From Oscillospiraceae bacterium (GTDB taxonomy: Bacteria; Bacillota; Clostridia; Oscillospirales; Ruminococcaceae), in contig JAFQBH010000044.1 of NCBI GenBank assembly GCA_017399765.1, positions 1-59,006 on the forward strand: a stretch of 59,006 nucleotides of DNA, written 5' to 3'. Position 1 is the first letter of the stretch. Every line of letters starts with the position of its first letter. Under the pieces are notes generated by a model that did not search any database, was not told where the DNA came from, and saw only the letters and a list, made by a program, of their open reading frames with translations. The position numbers were made by a program, and so were the translations under genes. Below are positions 51,199 to 59,006 of this stretch, one piece after another.

Positions 51199-51249
51199 GA
51201 TTGCATCTATGGATATTAAAAAACCGTGGACTCCCCTTAACCCGAGAAA

Positions 51250-51436
51250 AAACGATCTTACGGAAATTATCCTGACTTATGCTTCATCCTCCGAAGGCGC
51301 CTTCCCATTTTTATTAAACAGTGGCGTAATGCCTTCTTCGTCGGCAAATACAGTTGAGGTAACAGTAACGGATTCTCACCGTTTTCCCTTTCGCAAAATT
51401 TTGCGAAAGCCTTTTTAGGCAACCATAAGACCCACG
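51250..51436 (-). ncRNA. Cobalamin riboswitch aptamer
   Basis: On the - strand the conserved cobalamin core is present in order: a P1 arm (GGTCTTATGG), GGGAAAACGGTGAGAATCCG, TACTGTTACCTCAACTGTA, GCCACTG, GGGAAGGCG, GGATGAAGCATAAGTCAGGA, and the P1 return arm (CCGTAAGATC). The aptamer begins about 75 bases after the cobO stop and is followed by two terminators and the AraC-type gene. No cobalamin transport or synthesis gene lies downstream. The gene-free stretch 51015-51509 consists of this element and its terminators. Confidence 0.88.
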
Positions 51437-51509
51437 ATATTCACTTTTCAAACTGCAATTTTATTTTATCACTGCAGATTTTTCTTTGCAAGTCCGAACT
51501 TGCTGAAAA

Positions 51510-52013
51510 TCAGAGTTCCGGAACATGTTTCGGCATTTTTTCGCTTTCAACAATCGTTACCATATCGCAAAGCTTTTTGAGTTCTTCGGAAGCATAGCGG
51601 CCGGTGAAAACAAGTTCCGTTCCGGGAGTTTTAAGCGAAATAAGTTCTTCGATATCTTTTATTGTAACAAGGCCGAAATACATCGGAATCGTTATTTCAT
51701 CAAGGACAACAAGGCCGAAGTTTGCGCTTTTAAGCGCCTGTTTTGCTCTTTCAAGACCTTTTTTTGCGCAGTCCAGATCGGTTTTATCCGGTTCCCTTCC
51801 GGCAATACAGCCGGTTCCGCAGCCGAACTGGGCGGTAACAATTCCCGGAATTGCCTTACGGAGAGCAAAAATATCGCCTTTCGGGTCGTCTTTGATAAAC
51901 TGCCCGACGAAAACGCGTCTTCCTTCGCCGGCAACTCTTAACGCAAGGCCGAGAGCCATTGTTGTTTTGCCTTTTCCGTCGCCGGTATAAAGTCTTACAA
52001 TGCCTTTGTTCAA
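51510..52013 (-). CDS. cobO: Cob(I)yrinic acid a,c-diamide adenosyltransferase
   Basis: This 167-residue enzyme adenosylates corrinoids using ATP, in cobalamin synthesis or salvage. It has the P-loop (YTGDGKGKTTMALGLALR) and the family motif LVVLDEITIPMYFGL. It starts with TTG at 52013, supported by AAGGAGG nine bases upstream; no ATG fits. It lies downstream of an sseB-like gene, and its 3' side carries a cobalamin riboswitch on the same strand. Confidence 0.92.
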   Translation of the reverse strand: MNKGIVRLYTGDGKGKTTMALGLALRVAGEGRRVFVGQFIKDDPKGDIFALRKAIPGIVTAQFGCGTGCIAGREPDKTDLDCAKKGLERAKQALKSANFGLVVLDEITIPMYFGLVTIKDIEELISLKTPGTELVFTGRYASEELKKLCDMVTIVESEKMPKHVPEL

Positions 52014-52073
52014 AAAAACGCGCCTCCTTTACAGAATTTTACAAATTAAATATACACCTTCGGAAAGAAAATA

Positions 52074-52769
52074 TCAAGGCTTTTTATAAATCGGTTTTGC
52101 AAGTTTTTCGGCGGCTTTTAAAAGTTTAAAATCCGCCTTCGCGATTTCGATATTATCCCCTGGTTTCATACAGGTTTTAAGAGCTTCGGCAACTTTCGGG
52201 AAAAATTCCTCACGCTTTCCGTCAAAATCTATCACAAGAAAAAGTTTCGGGGCAAGGTCGGTTTCCCTTTGTGCCCAAAGGAGAAAAGCAGAATATACAT
52301 TTTCACAGCCGGAAAGATATTCCTTAAGCACTGCGGAAATTTTTTCCGGAACGAAAGGCGGTTTTATAAGCCTTAATCCGTTTTCATTTTTTTCGGTGGG
52401 TTTTCCGCCGTTGCGCTGGAAAACCATTGATTTACCGTGAGGGTTTATAACTATTCCGGCGATTTTTCCGTCGCTTTTTTTAACGATTTCATCAATTTTC
52501 GAAAAAGGCATAATAGCTGCTTTATCTTTTGGAAGAGGGCTTTTTTCAAAAGCGGAAAAACTCGAAAAAATCGGGATCATTTTTCCCTTTTCTTTTATAT
52601 CCAGAAGCGGAATGGTATTGACATTGTCACGGTACGGAACAAGAAAATTTGCTGTTTCAACTCTTCCGAAAAACTCCCGAAGGAATTCCGTATCCGGTTC
52701 TTCCGCCATTTTGTCGGAAGCATAATCCACGTCTATTCCGCTTTCAAATTTTGTGATATCTTCAGGCAA
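52074..52769 (-). CDS. SseB-like protein
   Basis: This ~231-residue protein has the N-terminal SseB fold (FLREFFGRVETANFLVPYRDN, MIPIFSSFSAFEK, IAGIVINPHGKSMVFQR) and an SseB C-terminal domain (ENVYSAFLLWAQRETDLAPKLFLVIDF). The biochemical role is unknown; in E. coli SseB affects serine sensitivity. The likely start is TTG at 52769, overlapping the RluA-type stop (TTGCCTGA) with AAGGA about 10 bases before; a start at 52802 is less likely. Confidence 0.8.
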   Translation of the reverse strand: MPEDITKFESGIDVDYASDKMAEEPDTEFLREFFGRVETANFLVPYRDNVNTIPLLDIKEKGKMIPIFSSFSAFEKSPLPKDKAAIMPFSKIDEIVKKSDGKIAGIVINPHGKSMVFQRNGGKPTEKNENGLRLIKPPFVPEKISAVLKEYLSGCENVYSAFLLWAQRETDLAPKLFLVIDFDGKREEFFPKVAEALKTCMKPGDNIEIAKADFKLLKAAEKLAKPIYKKP

Positions 52770-53649
52770 TGGTTTCACTTCCTTCAAAAATTTTTTCCGC
52801 AAGCTTTTTCATATCCCCCGGCAAGGGGCTTTCAAATTTGAGCATTTCTCCCGTTACCGGATGCTCAAATTCCATTTTGCTTCTGTGGAGTGCCTGGCGG
52901 GAAATATGCTCAAGGCTTCCGCCGTAAAGTTCATCGCCGCAGAGAGGGTGGCCAATATGGGCAAAATGCACCCTTATCTGGTGGGTCCTTCCGGTTTTCG
53001 GTTTAACGCGGACAACTGTGAGCACGCCGTTTGTTCCGACGGTTTCATATTCGGTAACGGAAGGCTGGCCGCTTTCGGCAATAAAGCTTTTATGAACGGC
53101 GGGGTCGCTGTCATCAATAGGGGCATCTATGATTCCGGAAGGCTCTTTGAGCACGCCTTCGATTATTGCGATATATTCCTTCTCTCCGCCGTTCTTTGTG
53201 AGCACCGCAGCGGAATGTGCGTGCTTTCCGATAACTATTATCCCGGAAGTATCCATATCAAGCCGCCCCACAACGTGGAATTTTGCATTTCCGTATTTTG
53301 CCGCGCAATAGTTTGCAACCGTATCCGTCTGGTGGTTTTTTGAAGGATGTACCGGCATATTAACGGGTTTATCGAAAACAACGATATCGTCGTCCTCATA
53401 GAGCATATCGATTTTCAAATTCGGATTCGGGGTAAAATAACTTTCCCCTTCCGGAATATAAGCTTTGAGCACCGAACCGGATTTTATTCTGTCAATGGTG
53501 CGAATCGGGACGCCATCGAGCAAAAGAGAATTTTCGGTATGGCGCATTTTTACGATAAGAGCATAGGAAAAATTGCAGCAATAGCGAAGATAGTGATAAG
53601 CCTGTTTTCCGTCGTGCTCATCGGTTATGTTGAAAACAAGTTCGCGCAT
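52762..53649 (-). CDS. RluA-family pseudouridine synthase
   Basis: This ~295-residue enzyme converts uridine to pseudouridine in structured RNA. The catalytic Asp is in the GRLDMDTSG motif (about residue 130), followed by RTHQIRVHFAHIGHPLCGDELYGG. An S4-like N-terminal part precedes it. The ATG at 53649 has a GGAG upstream; a TTG at 53670 is part of that RBS region. It is coupled to the sseB-like gene. Confidence 0.9.
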   Translation of the reverse strand: MRELVFNITDEHDGKQAYHYLRYCCNFSYALIVKMRHTENSLLLDGVPIRTIDRIKSGSVLKAYIPEGESYFTPNPNLKIDMLYEDDDIVVFDKPVNMPVHPSKNHQTDTVANYCAAKYGNAKFHVVGRLDMDTSGIIVIGKHAHSAAVLTKNGGEKEYIAIIEGVLKEPSGIIDAPIDDSDPAVHKSFIAESGQPSVTEYETVGTNGVLTVVRVKPKTGRTHQIRVHFAHIGHPLCGDELYGGSLEHISRQALHRSKMEFEHPVTGEMLKFESPLPGDMKKLAEKIFEGSETIA

Positions 53650-53671
53650 TTTTCCAAAAGCTCCTTTCAAA

Positions 53672-53697
53672 AATTACGGCGGGAGTAAACTCCCGCC
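53672..53697 (-). terminator. Intrinsic terminator of the trkA-trkH-mscL run
   Basis: GGCGGGAGT (53678-53686) pairs with ACTCCCGCC (53689-53697), and the - strand continues with an AT-rich T5 stretch. Confidence 0.8.
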
Positions 53698-53709
53698 CCA
53701 ATTTATTTT

Positions 53710-54177
53710 TTATTTTTTGAGGAGATCGCGGATTTCCATAAGAAGTTTTACTTCATCGGAAAGTTCCGGTTCTTTTTCTTCCTCAGCAGCAGCTTCCGCA
53801 GCTTTTGCGGCTTCTTCCTCGGCTTTTTTCTTTGCTTCCTCTTTTTCTTTTGCCGCATTGAAGGTTTTTACGATAAGGAAAACAACAAAAGCAATGAGGA
53901 TGAAATCAATTATGGTGGAGATAAAAGTTCCTATTGCCATTACAACCGCAGGGTCGGTTACTTCGCCGGCTTCGTTAACAACTTCCGGTGAAAGGACGAT
54001 GTTGAGCTCGGTAAGATCAACGTCACCGATGAGCCAGCCGATGAAAGGCATGAAAACATCGTTTACGAGGGATGTTGTGATTTTTCCGAAGGCGGTTGCG
54101 ATGATAACGCCGACTGCCATATCAAGGACGTTGCCCTTTGCGATAAAAGTTTTGAATTCTTCAATAAATTTTTTCAA
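53710..54177 (-). CDS. mscL: Large-conductance mechanosensitive channel
   Basis: This ~155-residue channel protein has the MscL N-terminus (MKKFIEEFKTFIAKGNVLDMAVGVIIATAFGKI), two membrane helices (to about residue 96) and a long Ala/Glu/Lys-rich cytoplasmic helix ending LMEIRDLLKK. It opens under membrane tension to release solutes. The best start is a TTG at 54177, ten bases after AAAGGA, which restores the conserved MKK start. It is the last gene of a trkA-trkH-mscL run. Confidence 0.95.
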   Translation of the reverse strand: MKKFIEEFKTFIAKGNVLDMAVGVIIATAFGKITTSLVNDVFMPFIGWLIGDVDLTELNIVLSPEVVNEAGEVTDPAVVMAIGTFISTIIDFILIAFVVFLIVKTFNAAKEKEEAKKKAEEEAAKAAEAAAEEEKEPELSDEVKLLMEIRDLLKK

Positions 54178-54204
54178 TGTTTTCAAATCCTTTCTGTTTA
54201 TGAA

Positions 54205-55650
54205 TCAATGTCTTCTCCAGGTCGAAGGCATAAAGAGTATCAGCATCGGGAAAATTTCAAGTCTTCCGGTAAGCATTAAAAGCGAAAGGAAGAGTTTTTC
54301 AATTCCGCTGAACATATTATAAACTCCGCCGTGGCCGACTTCGCCCAACGCAGGTCCGACGTTATTGAAGCATGAAAGAACCGCACTGAAAGAGGTTTCA
54401 TAATCGTGCCCCATCATCATTATTACAATACTTGCGACGGCAAGAATTGCAAAAAACGCACTTATATATACCATTATAAAACTTCTGGTTTCTTTGTCAA
54501 CAATTTTGCCTTCAAATTTAATGGTGGTAACTTCATGCGGGTGGGCAAGACGATGAGATTCCTTTCGGAGCATTTTGAACATCATTATAATTCGGCTTAT
54601 TTTAATACCGCCGGCGGTTGAACCGGCACAGGCACCTGTAAAAAGAATCACCAGAATTACCGAATGGCAAAGCATCGGCCAGTTCATAAATTCAACGCCT
54701 CCGAAACCGGTTGTGGAAATTATCGCACCTGTTTGGAAAAACGCCTTTCTTATTGCAACGCCGAAATCTCCGTAATATTCTGTCGCATTTATTCCCATTA
54801 TTACTGTGCTTACGGCAACTATTGCAAGGAAAACCCTAAGTTCTTCACTTTTAAAAACAATTTTGAAACGGCGGAGAAGCATAAGGTAATAGAGGTTGAA
54901 GTTCACTCCAAAAACAATCATAAAAAATCCGACAACCCATTCAACATAGGCGCTTTCATAAGCCGCAATTCCCGCATTGCGGACGCTGAAACCGCCCGTT
55001 CCTGCGGTTGACATTGCGGTTGTTACCGCATCGAAAACTCCAATTCCGCCGAAGAGCAGCAAAACCGCTTCGATTACAGTGAGCCCGGTATAGATTCCGT
55101 AAAGGATAAGGGCGTTCGAACTGGATTTCGGAGCGATTTTACCTACGGTAGGTCCCGGAACTTCCGCCCTCATAATATAAAGCGAATGTCCTTCGGAAAA
55201 CTGGGTCAACATAAGCAGGAACATGATTATTCCCATACCGCCTATCCAATGGGTAAAGGCGCGCCAGAAAAGGATTCCTTTCGGAAGGATTTCCACATCT
55301 TCGAGAATTGTTGCACCGGTTGTTGTGAAGCCGGAAACGGTTTCAAAAAACGCATCAATAAGCGAAGGGATTGAGCCGCTTAAATAAAACGGCATTGCTC
55401 CGAAAAACGAAACAAAAATCCAGCCCGCCGCAACGGCAATATAGCTTTCCCTTGCAAAAACAAGATCGTTTTTTGGCTTTTTAAGCCCGAAAAACGCCGC
55501 AACACAAAAAGTTGCCATAATGCTGTAAACAAAGGGCATTATTACATCAAATTCACCGTAGATTACCGAAACAATCAGCGGAAGGATCATAAAAACGGAT
55601 TCCGCCATTAAAATCATTCCGATGATGTAACGAATCATTTTATAGTTCAT
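54205..55650 (-). CDS. trkH: Trk-type potassium uptake protein TrkH
   Basis: This 481-residue membrane protein has four pore repeats, with selectivity-type sequences such as TVSGFTTTGAT, STAGTGGFSVRN, STTGFGGVEF and SCFNNVGPALGEVGHGG. Its start lies one base after the trkA stop. It forms the K+ channel-like pore gated by TrkA. c-di-AMP-producing CdaA is encoded elsewhere in the window and commonly regulates such systems. Confidence 0.95.
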   Translation of the reverse strand: MNYKMIRYIIGMILMAESVFMILPLIVSVIYGEFDVIMPFVYSIMATFCVAAFFGLKKPKNDLVFARESYIAVAAGWIFVSFFGAMPFYLSGSIPSLIDAFFETVSGFTTTGATILEDVEILPKGILFWRAFTHWIGGMGIIMFLLMLTQFSEGHSLYIMRAEVPGPTVGKIAPKSSSNALILYGIYTGLTVIEAVLLLFGGIGVFDAVTTAMSTAGTGGFSVRNAGIAAYESAYVEWVVGFFMIVFGVNFNLYYLMLLRRFKIVFKSEELRVFLAIVAVSTVIMGINATEYYGDFGVAIRKAFFQTGAIISTTGFGGVEFMNWPMLCHSVILVILFTGACAGSTAGGIKISRIIMMFKMLRKESHRLAHPHEVTTIKFEGKIVDKETRSFIMVYISAFFAILAVASIVIMMMGHDYETSFSAVLSCFNNVGPALGEVGHGGVYNMFSGIEKLFLSLLMLTGRLEIFPMLILFMPSTWRRH

Positions 55651-55651
55651 T

Positions 55652-57013
55652 TTATCTCATGATATCGTCGAGTTCATCAATGGTGTTTACGCCTTCGGTG
55701 ATTACAACGACGGAATCTCCTTTCTTGATACAATCAAAACCGCCGGGGATTATTGCGTGGCCTTTTCTTACAATTGCCGCAACAAGAACGTTTTGTTTTA
55801 CTGTAAGATCCTTCAGCGGAACGCCGATATAATCCGCATCGTCCCTTACGACAAATTCAAGAGCTTCGATACGGTTATCTACAATTCTTCTGAGGGATTC
55901 AACCTTATTCTTGCTGTAGGAGTTCTGAATAGCGCGAACATAGGAACTTATGCGCTCAGCTGTAATAAGTTTCGGGGAAACAACGCTTTCGATTCCGCTT
56001 GTTTCAATAACTTCCGGGAAGGAAAGATGATGAACTTTTGTTATTACTTTTTCAACGTCCTTTGCCTTTGCGTACATTCCGTAGATTATGTTCATTTCAT
56101 CAAGTCCGGTGAGCGCGACAAAGCCGTCGAAATCCATAATTCCTTCTTCGAGGAGAACGTCCTTTTCCGTTGCGTTTGCGCAAACGATTGAAGCTTTCGG
56201 AATAAGTTCGGAAAGTTCTTCACATCTCTTCTGGTTCTGTTCAACAATTTTTACGTCGATTCTCATATCGATAAGCTGGTTTGCAAGATAATAAGCTATC
56301 ATTGAACCGCCGACTATCATTACGCTTTTAACCGGACGTTTGAAGCTTCCTATTGCCTCGAAGAAATCATGGATATTCTTCGGGGAAGCGGTTATGTTGA
56401 TTTTATCGCCTTCGCGAAGGATAAAATCGCCTCGGGGAATTGTAATATTCTCTCCCCTTCTTACAGCGCAGATAAGAACTTTTATCTTATATTTTCCGTA
56501 GATATCTTTAAGCGCAAGGTCGCAGAGAGGACATTCTTTTCCTATTGTATATTCAACAAGTTCAACATGGCCGCGGCAGAAAAGTTCAACATCGTTTGCG
56601 GAAGGGAAACGAAGTATCCTCGAAATTTCGTTTGCTGCGGAAAGTTCCGGGTTTACTATCATCGAAAGTCCCAGTTCTTCCTTCATAAGCTCAAGCTGGG
56701 TTCGATATTCCGGGTTTCTTACCCTTGCAATGGTTTTGGAAGCGCCGATCTGTCTTGCTATGAAGCAGGAGAGAATGTTTACTTCGTCCGCGGAAGTTGC
56801 GGCAATTACAAGGTCGGATTCGGCAATTTCCGCTTCCTCAAGATATTCCTTTGATGCGCCGTTTCCGCAAAGGGTCATTATATCGATTCTGTTCTGAAGA
56901 TCCTCAAGGCGTTCTTCATTTGTATCCATAACAAGAACTTCGTGACCTTCCTTAACAAGTTCGCCCGCAAGGGTGCTTCCGACTTTTCCGGCACCGATAA
57001 TTACTATTTTCAT
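55652..57013 (-). CDS. trkA: Trk system regulatory subunit TrkA
   Basis: This 453-residue cytoplasmic protein has two RCK_N domains (MKIVIIGAGKVGSTLAGELV at 1 and KSVMIVGGSMIAYYLANQL near 228) each followed by a TrkA_C domain. It binds NAD(H) and nucleotides to gate TrkH. The second nucleotide loop (GGSMIA) is less canonical than the first (GAGKVG). It precedes trkH in the same operon. Confidence 0.95.
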   Translation of the reverse strand: MKIVIIGAGKVGSTLAGELVKEGHEVLVMDTNEERLEDLQNRIDIMTLCGNGASKEYLEEAEIAESDLVIAATSADEVNILSCFIARQIGASKTIARVRNPEYRTQLELMKEELGLSMIVNPELSAANEISRILRFPSANDVELFCRGHVELVEYTIGKECPLCDLALKDIYGKYKIKVLICAVRRGENITIPRGDFILREGDKINITASPKNIHDFFEAIGSFKRPVKSVMIVGGSMIAYYLANQLIDMRIDVKIVEQNQKRCEELSELIPKASIVCANATEKDVLLEEGIMDFDGFVALTGLDEMNIIYGMYAKAKDVEKVITKVHHLSFPEVIETSGIESVVSPKLITAERISSYVRAIQNSYSKNKVESLRRIVDNRIEALEFVVRDDADYIGVPLKDLTVKQNVLVAAIVRKGHAIIPGGFDCIKKGDSVVVITEGVNTIDELDDIMR

Positions 57014-57043
57014 TTGTTTTTCCTTTCGGATAAAATTTTTATA

Positions 57044-57604
57044 TTATTCGTTATCAATGATTTTCTTTACAACCGCCGGAACACCCGCAACAAGCGCATT
57101 TTCCGGAACGTCTTTTGTTACAACAGCACCGGAAGCAACAACCGCACCTTTTCCTATGGTAACTCCGGGGTTGATAAAAGCTCCGCCGCCGATCCAGACG
57201 TTATCGCCGATCGTTATCGGGAAAGAAAGTTCCTCGCAGGCTTCGTTGATGCGTTCGCTTGCTTTTATCGGGTGAGTTGCCGTACAAAGGGTAACGCAGG
57301 GACCTATCATTACGTTATCGCCGATTTTTACCTTTCCGGCATCATAAATCGTGCAGTTGAAATTGCAGTAAAAATTCTCGCCAACTTCGATATTATATCC
57401 GAGGTTGCATTTGAAACCGTTTTCGACTGTCACGTTTTTTCCGGTTTTTCCGAAAAAGCTTTTTATAAAAGCAACTCTTTTTTCCGGTTCCGAACACGGA
57501 ATATTGTTATATTCGGTGCATTTGTCTCTTGCGGCAAACATATCTCCTATAAAACCCATCGGACAATACATTATACCCGCATCGCATTTTTCTTTTTCTG
57601 TCAT
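57044..57604 (-). CDS. Sugar O-acetyltransferase (Maa/LacA-like)
   Basis: This 186-residue left-handed beta-helix acetyltransferase has the N-terminal Maa domain (ERVAFIKSFFG), hexapeptide repeats (GDNVMIGPCVTL, IGDNVWIGGGAFINPGVTIGKGAVVASGAV) and the catalytic His in CTATHPI. It transfers acetyl from acetyl-CoA to a sugar hydroxyl. It lies 30 bases upstream of trkA on the same strand, but a functional link is not evident. Confidence 0.92.
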   Translation of the reverse strand: MTEKEKCDAGIMYCPMGFIGDMFAARDKCTEYNNIPCSEPEKRVAFIKSFFGKTGKNVTVENGFKCNLGYNIEVGENFYCNFNCTIYDAGKVKIGDNVMIGPCVTLCTATHPIKASERINEACEELSFPITIGDNVWIGGGAFINPGVTIGKGAVVASGAVVTKDVPENALVAGVPAVVKKIIDNE

Positions 57605-57717
57605 ACGGCACCTCTTATATTTTATTAATATAGGATATGATACACCTTTTCATAATCAAAAACAAGCATATTTTGGAAAGGCTTTTTGTGCAAAATTACC
57701 CCTTATTTTGCCTTTGG

Positions 57718-57746
57718 TTGACAAAAGAGCGTTTTTTTATTATATT
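57718..57746 (+). promoter_or_regulatory. Promoter of the VanY-like gene
   Basis: TTGACA (57718-57723), a 17-bp spacer and TATATT (57741-57746) lie upstream of the start at 57804. Confidence 0.7.
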
Positions 57747-57803
57747 TGTATTTGTGGTAATTTGAATTTTAAAACCCCTTGAAAAGAAAAGGAGAAAATT
57801 GTA

Positions 57804-58658
57804 ATGTCTAACGGCACAAGAATTGACCCCGAAGAAAGAGAACCCCGCGCAATTAAAATAAGGCAGCCGAAACACACCGGAAGAAAAATCGTTTTTTCCG
57901 TTCTTGCTGTTTTATCCGCTGTTTTGGTTATCGGCGCCGGCGTTTTTGCATACATTAATTTCGGCGGTTATTTTGAATTTGATAAATTCGGAAAAACGGC
58001 CGAAGAATCTTCCTCCTCAGAAAGCGAACCGGAAATTCCGGAAGAAAACGAACCGGAACCGGTTATCTCTGAAGAAAGTGAGCCTGAACCCGTTATCCCG
58101 GAAGAACCGGCTGAACCCGAAGTTCCTGAAGAACCTGTTGAACCCGAAAAACCGGAAATTCCAAAAGACGAATGGTTCATGCTTCTTGTTAACAAAGAAA
58201 ATCCGCTTTCAGAAGATTTTTCCATCGAAGCGGTAACTATCGATGCCAAAGGACACACCGTTGACGCAAGAATTGCAGAAGACCTTTCCGCAATGATTTC
58301 CGCAGGCGAAGCTGAAGGACTTGATTTTGTTATCCAGACCGCTTTCCGCACCTACGCAAAACAAAAAGAGTTCTTTGAAGCCGGAACTACCGATGCTGCT
58401 CCCGGAACAAGCGAACACAACAGCGGACTTGCAATCGATATCGGCTGTGCAACCGGAAATTTTGTCGGCTCACCGGAAGAAGCATGGCTTCTTGAACACG
58501 CGCATGAATACGGATTTATTCTCCGCTACCCTGCCGAAAAAACCGACGTCACCGGTTTTTCTCATGAGCCCTGGCATTTCCGTTACGTTGGAAAAGAACA
58601 GGCCGCGCTTATAAAAGAATCCGGTCTTTGCCTTGAAGAATATCTTGCACAGGAATAA
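57804..58658 (+). CDS. VanY-type D,D-carboxypeptidase (M15B), membrane-anchored
   Basis: This 284-residue protein has one membrane helix (about 30-52), a long Glu/Pro linker with EEPxEP-type repeats (about 68-120), and a C-terminal D-alanyl-D-alanine carboxypeptidase domain. Zinc ligands and catalytic residues are visible in GTSEHNSGLAIDIG (His, Asp) and HEPWHFRYVG (Glu, His). It trims the terminal D-Ala from peptidoglycan stem peptides. No vancomycin resistance cluster surrounds it, so it is probably housekeeping. The ATG has an AAGGAG RBS. Confidence 0.92.
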   Translation: MSNGTRIDPEEREPRAIKIRQPKHTGRKIVFSVLAVLSAVLVIGAGVFAYINFGGYFEFDKFGKTAEESSSSESEPEIPEENEPEPVISEESEPEPVIPEEPAEPEVPEEPVEPEKPEIPKDEWFMLLVNKENPLSEDFSIEAVTIDAKGHTVDARIAEDLSAMISAGEAEGLDFVIQTAFRTYAKQKEFFEAGTTDAAPGTSEHNSGLAIDIGCATGNFVGSPEEAWLLEHAHEYGFILRYPAEKTDVTGFSHEPWHFRYVGKEQAALIKESGLCLEEYLAQE

Positions 58659-58708
58659 TTTTAATAATAAAAAAATACCCGCCTTACGGCAGGGTTCGTA
58701 AAACAGTT

Positions 58709-58747
58709 AAATCCGACCTATGCTCACGATCATAGGTCGGATTTTTT
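58709..58747 (+). terminator. Intrinsic terminator of the VanY-like gene
   Basis: A 14-bp perfect stem (58709-58722 with 58731-58744) followed by T6 lies 50 bases past the stop. Confidence 0.85.
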
Positions 58748-58766
58748 CAATATGCACCGGTTTCGG

Positions 58767-58839
58767 AAAGGCTCCCTTGTGTAAAGGGAGGCTTTGATGC
58801 GGTGCAAAACCGCAAATCGTATAACACACCGATAGGTGT
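58767..58839. other. Cluster of three small hairpins
   Basis: The hairpins are AAAGGCTCCCTT with AAGGGAGGCTTT (58767-58795, one mismatch), TGCGGT with ACCGCA (58798-58814), and ACACC with GGTGT (58826-58839). They lie between convergent genes and could be a terminator array for the - strand gene or an interspersed repeat. Confidence 0.4.
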
Positions 58840-58863
58840 ATAGAAGTGCGCCCTTATCAGTTC

Positions 58864-58881
58864 GACAAATTGGAATTTGTC
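58864..58881 (+). repeat. Accessory-gene repeat, copy C (best palindrome)
   Basis: GACAAATTGGAATTTGTC is an 8-bp perfect inverted repeat with GG at the centre. It lies 6 bases downstream (- strand) of the stop of the partial gene at 58888 and is preceded on + by CAGTTC, as copy B is preceded by CAGTTA. Confidence 0.75.
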
Positions 58882-58887
58882 AAATTT

Positions 58888-59006
58888 TCATTCTGATTGC
58901 TTCCATATTCTTGGCCACATAGTTCCGTTGCTATATAGAACAAAGAAATTGTGGAATTGAGTCTTGTTAAATTCACCGTTTGCAATGATGATTTCTTGAA
59001 CAACGC
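58888..59006 (-). CDS. C-terminal end of an unidentified protein (runs off the right edge)
   Basis: On the - strand a frame open to the window edge encodes 38 residues, VVQEIIIANGEFNKTQFHNF to the end RIWKQSE, followed by TGA. Its composition looks protein-like (NGEF, FFVLYSNGTMWPRIW). The family cannot be named from this fragment. It ends directly at repeat copy C. Confidence 0.5.
   Translation of the reverse strand, partial: VVQEIIIANGEFNKTQFHNFFVLYSNGTMWPRIWKQSE

Noticed and set aside
51015-51206. N-terminal extension of the AraC-type gene to an ATG at 51206
   Set aside because: It would read through two strong terminator hairpins, has no RBS, and the ATG at 51014 gives the standard domain start.
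57804-58658. Vancomycin resistance operon (VanY here, VanZ at 48256)
   Set aside because: The two genes are 9 kb apart and no vanH, vanA-type ligase, vanX or VanRS pair is present.

Overview
The window looks like chromosomal DNA of a low-to-moderate GC anaerobic Clostridia, most likely an uncultured gut Oscillospirales/Ruminococcaceae-type bacterium. This is inferred from gene content and signals, not from a search: a ferredoxin-dependent 2-oxoacid oxidoreductase, CdaA/YbbR, a T-box leader, a cobalamin riboswitch, a CotJC-like manganese catalase, a YjcZ-like small protein, an NPNTG cell-wall sorting signal, and canonical TTGACA/TATAAT promoters with 17-bp spacers. Leucine is mostly CTT/CTC in the core genes. 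Few TTA/CTA/TCA codons means few stop codons on the opposite strand, which explains the many long antisense open frames that were rejected here.

Layout. 1-6312 (+): end of a 2-oxoacid:ferredoxin oxidoreductase operon with ilvE, a terminator and new promoter, then a LeuA homologue that has lost its metal ligands, overlapping a fusion of a TIM-barrel sugar isomerase/epimerase with an acyl-CoA synthetase. 6356-12829 (-): membrane protein, Ig-like lipoprotein, YjbR, nitroreductase, Mn catalase, aldo/keto reductase, YibE/F. 13130-20320 (+): a 2396-residue secreted, wall-anchored PHP-domain protein with three internal repeats. 20414-34865: tRNA-Ser, a U32 protein, an FAD dehydrogenase, cdaA-cdaR, a class-V aminotransferase with DUF3343, mltG, a tiny Cys-rich protein, DJ-1, thyX, a lipoprotein, mnmM, and a zinc-ribbon SPFH protein. 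34982-44666: heterodimeric ABC exporter, ECF sigma/anti-sigma pair, pepF, a DUF6273-like protein, and an amino-acid ABC importer whose substrate-binding gene extends to 45668. The importer lies behind a T-box read here as phenylalanine-specific.

48063-49766 holds tRNA-Pro followed by two genes of foreign appearance (VanZ-like, nucleotidyltransferase). Each is preceded by the same promoter / palindrome / RBS arrangement, and a helically phased GTTTCA array lies between them. A further palindrome copy sits at the right edge beside a partial gene. 49772-57604 (-) returns to core genes: VOC, AraC-type regulator, a cobalamin riboswitch with no obvious target gene, cobO, sseB-like, RluA-type synthase, mscL, trkH, trkA and a sugar O-acetyltransferase. 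57804-58658 (+) is a VanY-type carboxypeptidase.

How the parts may work together (inference): acyl-CoA synthetase, oxidoreductase and branched-chain aminotransferase could interconvert branched-chain fatty acids and branched-chain amino acids, with the LeuA pseudo-enzyme as a possible leucine sensor. The best candidates for something undescribed are this locus, the palindrome-bounded accessory genes, and the orphan cobalamin riboswitch.
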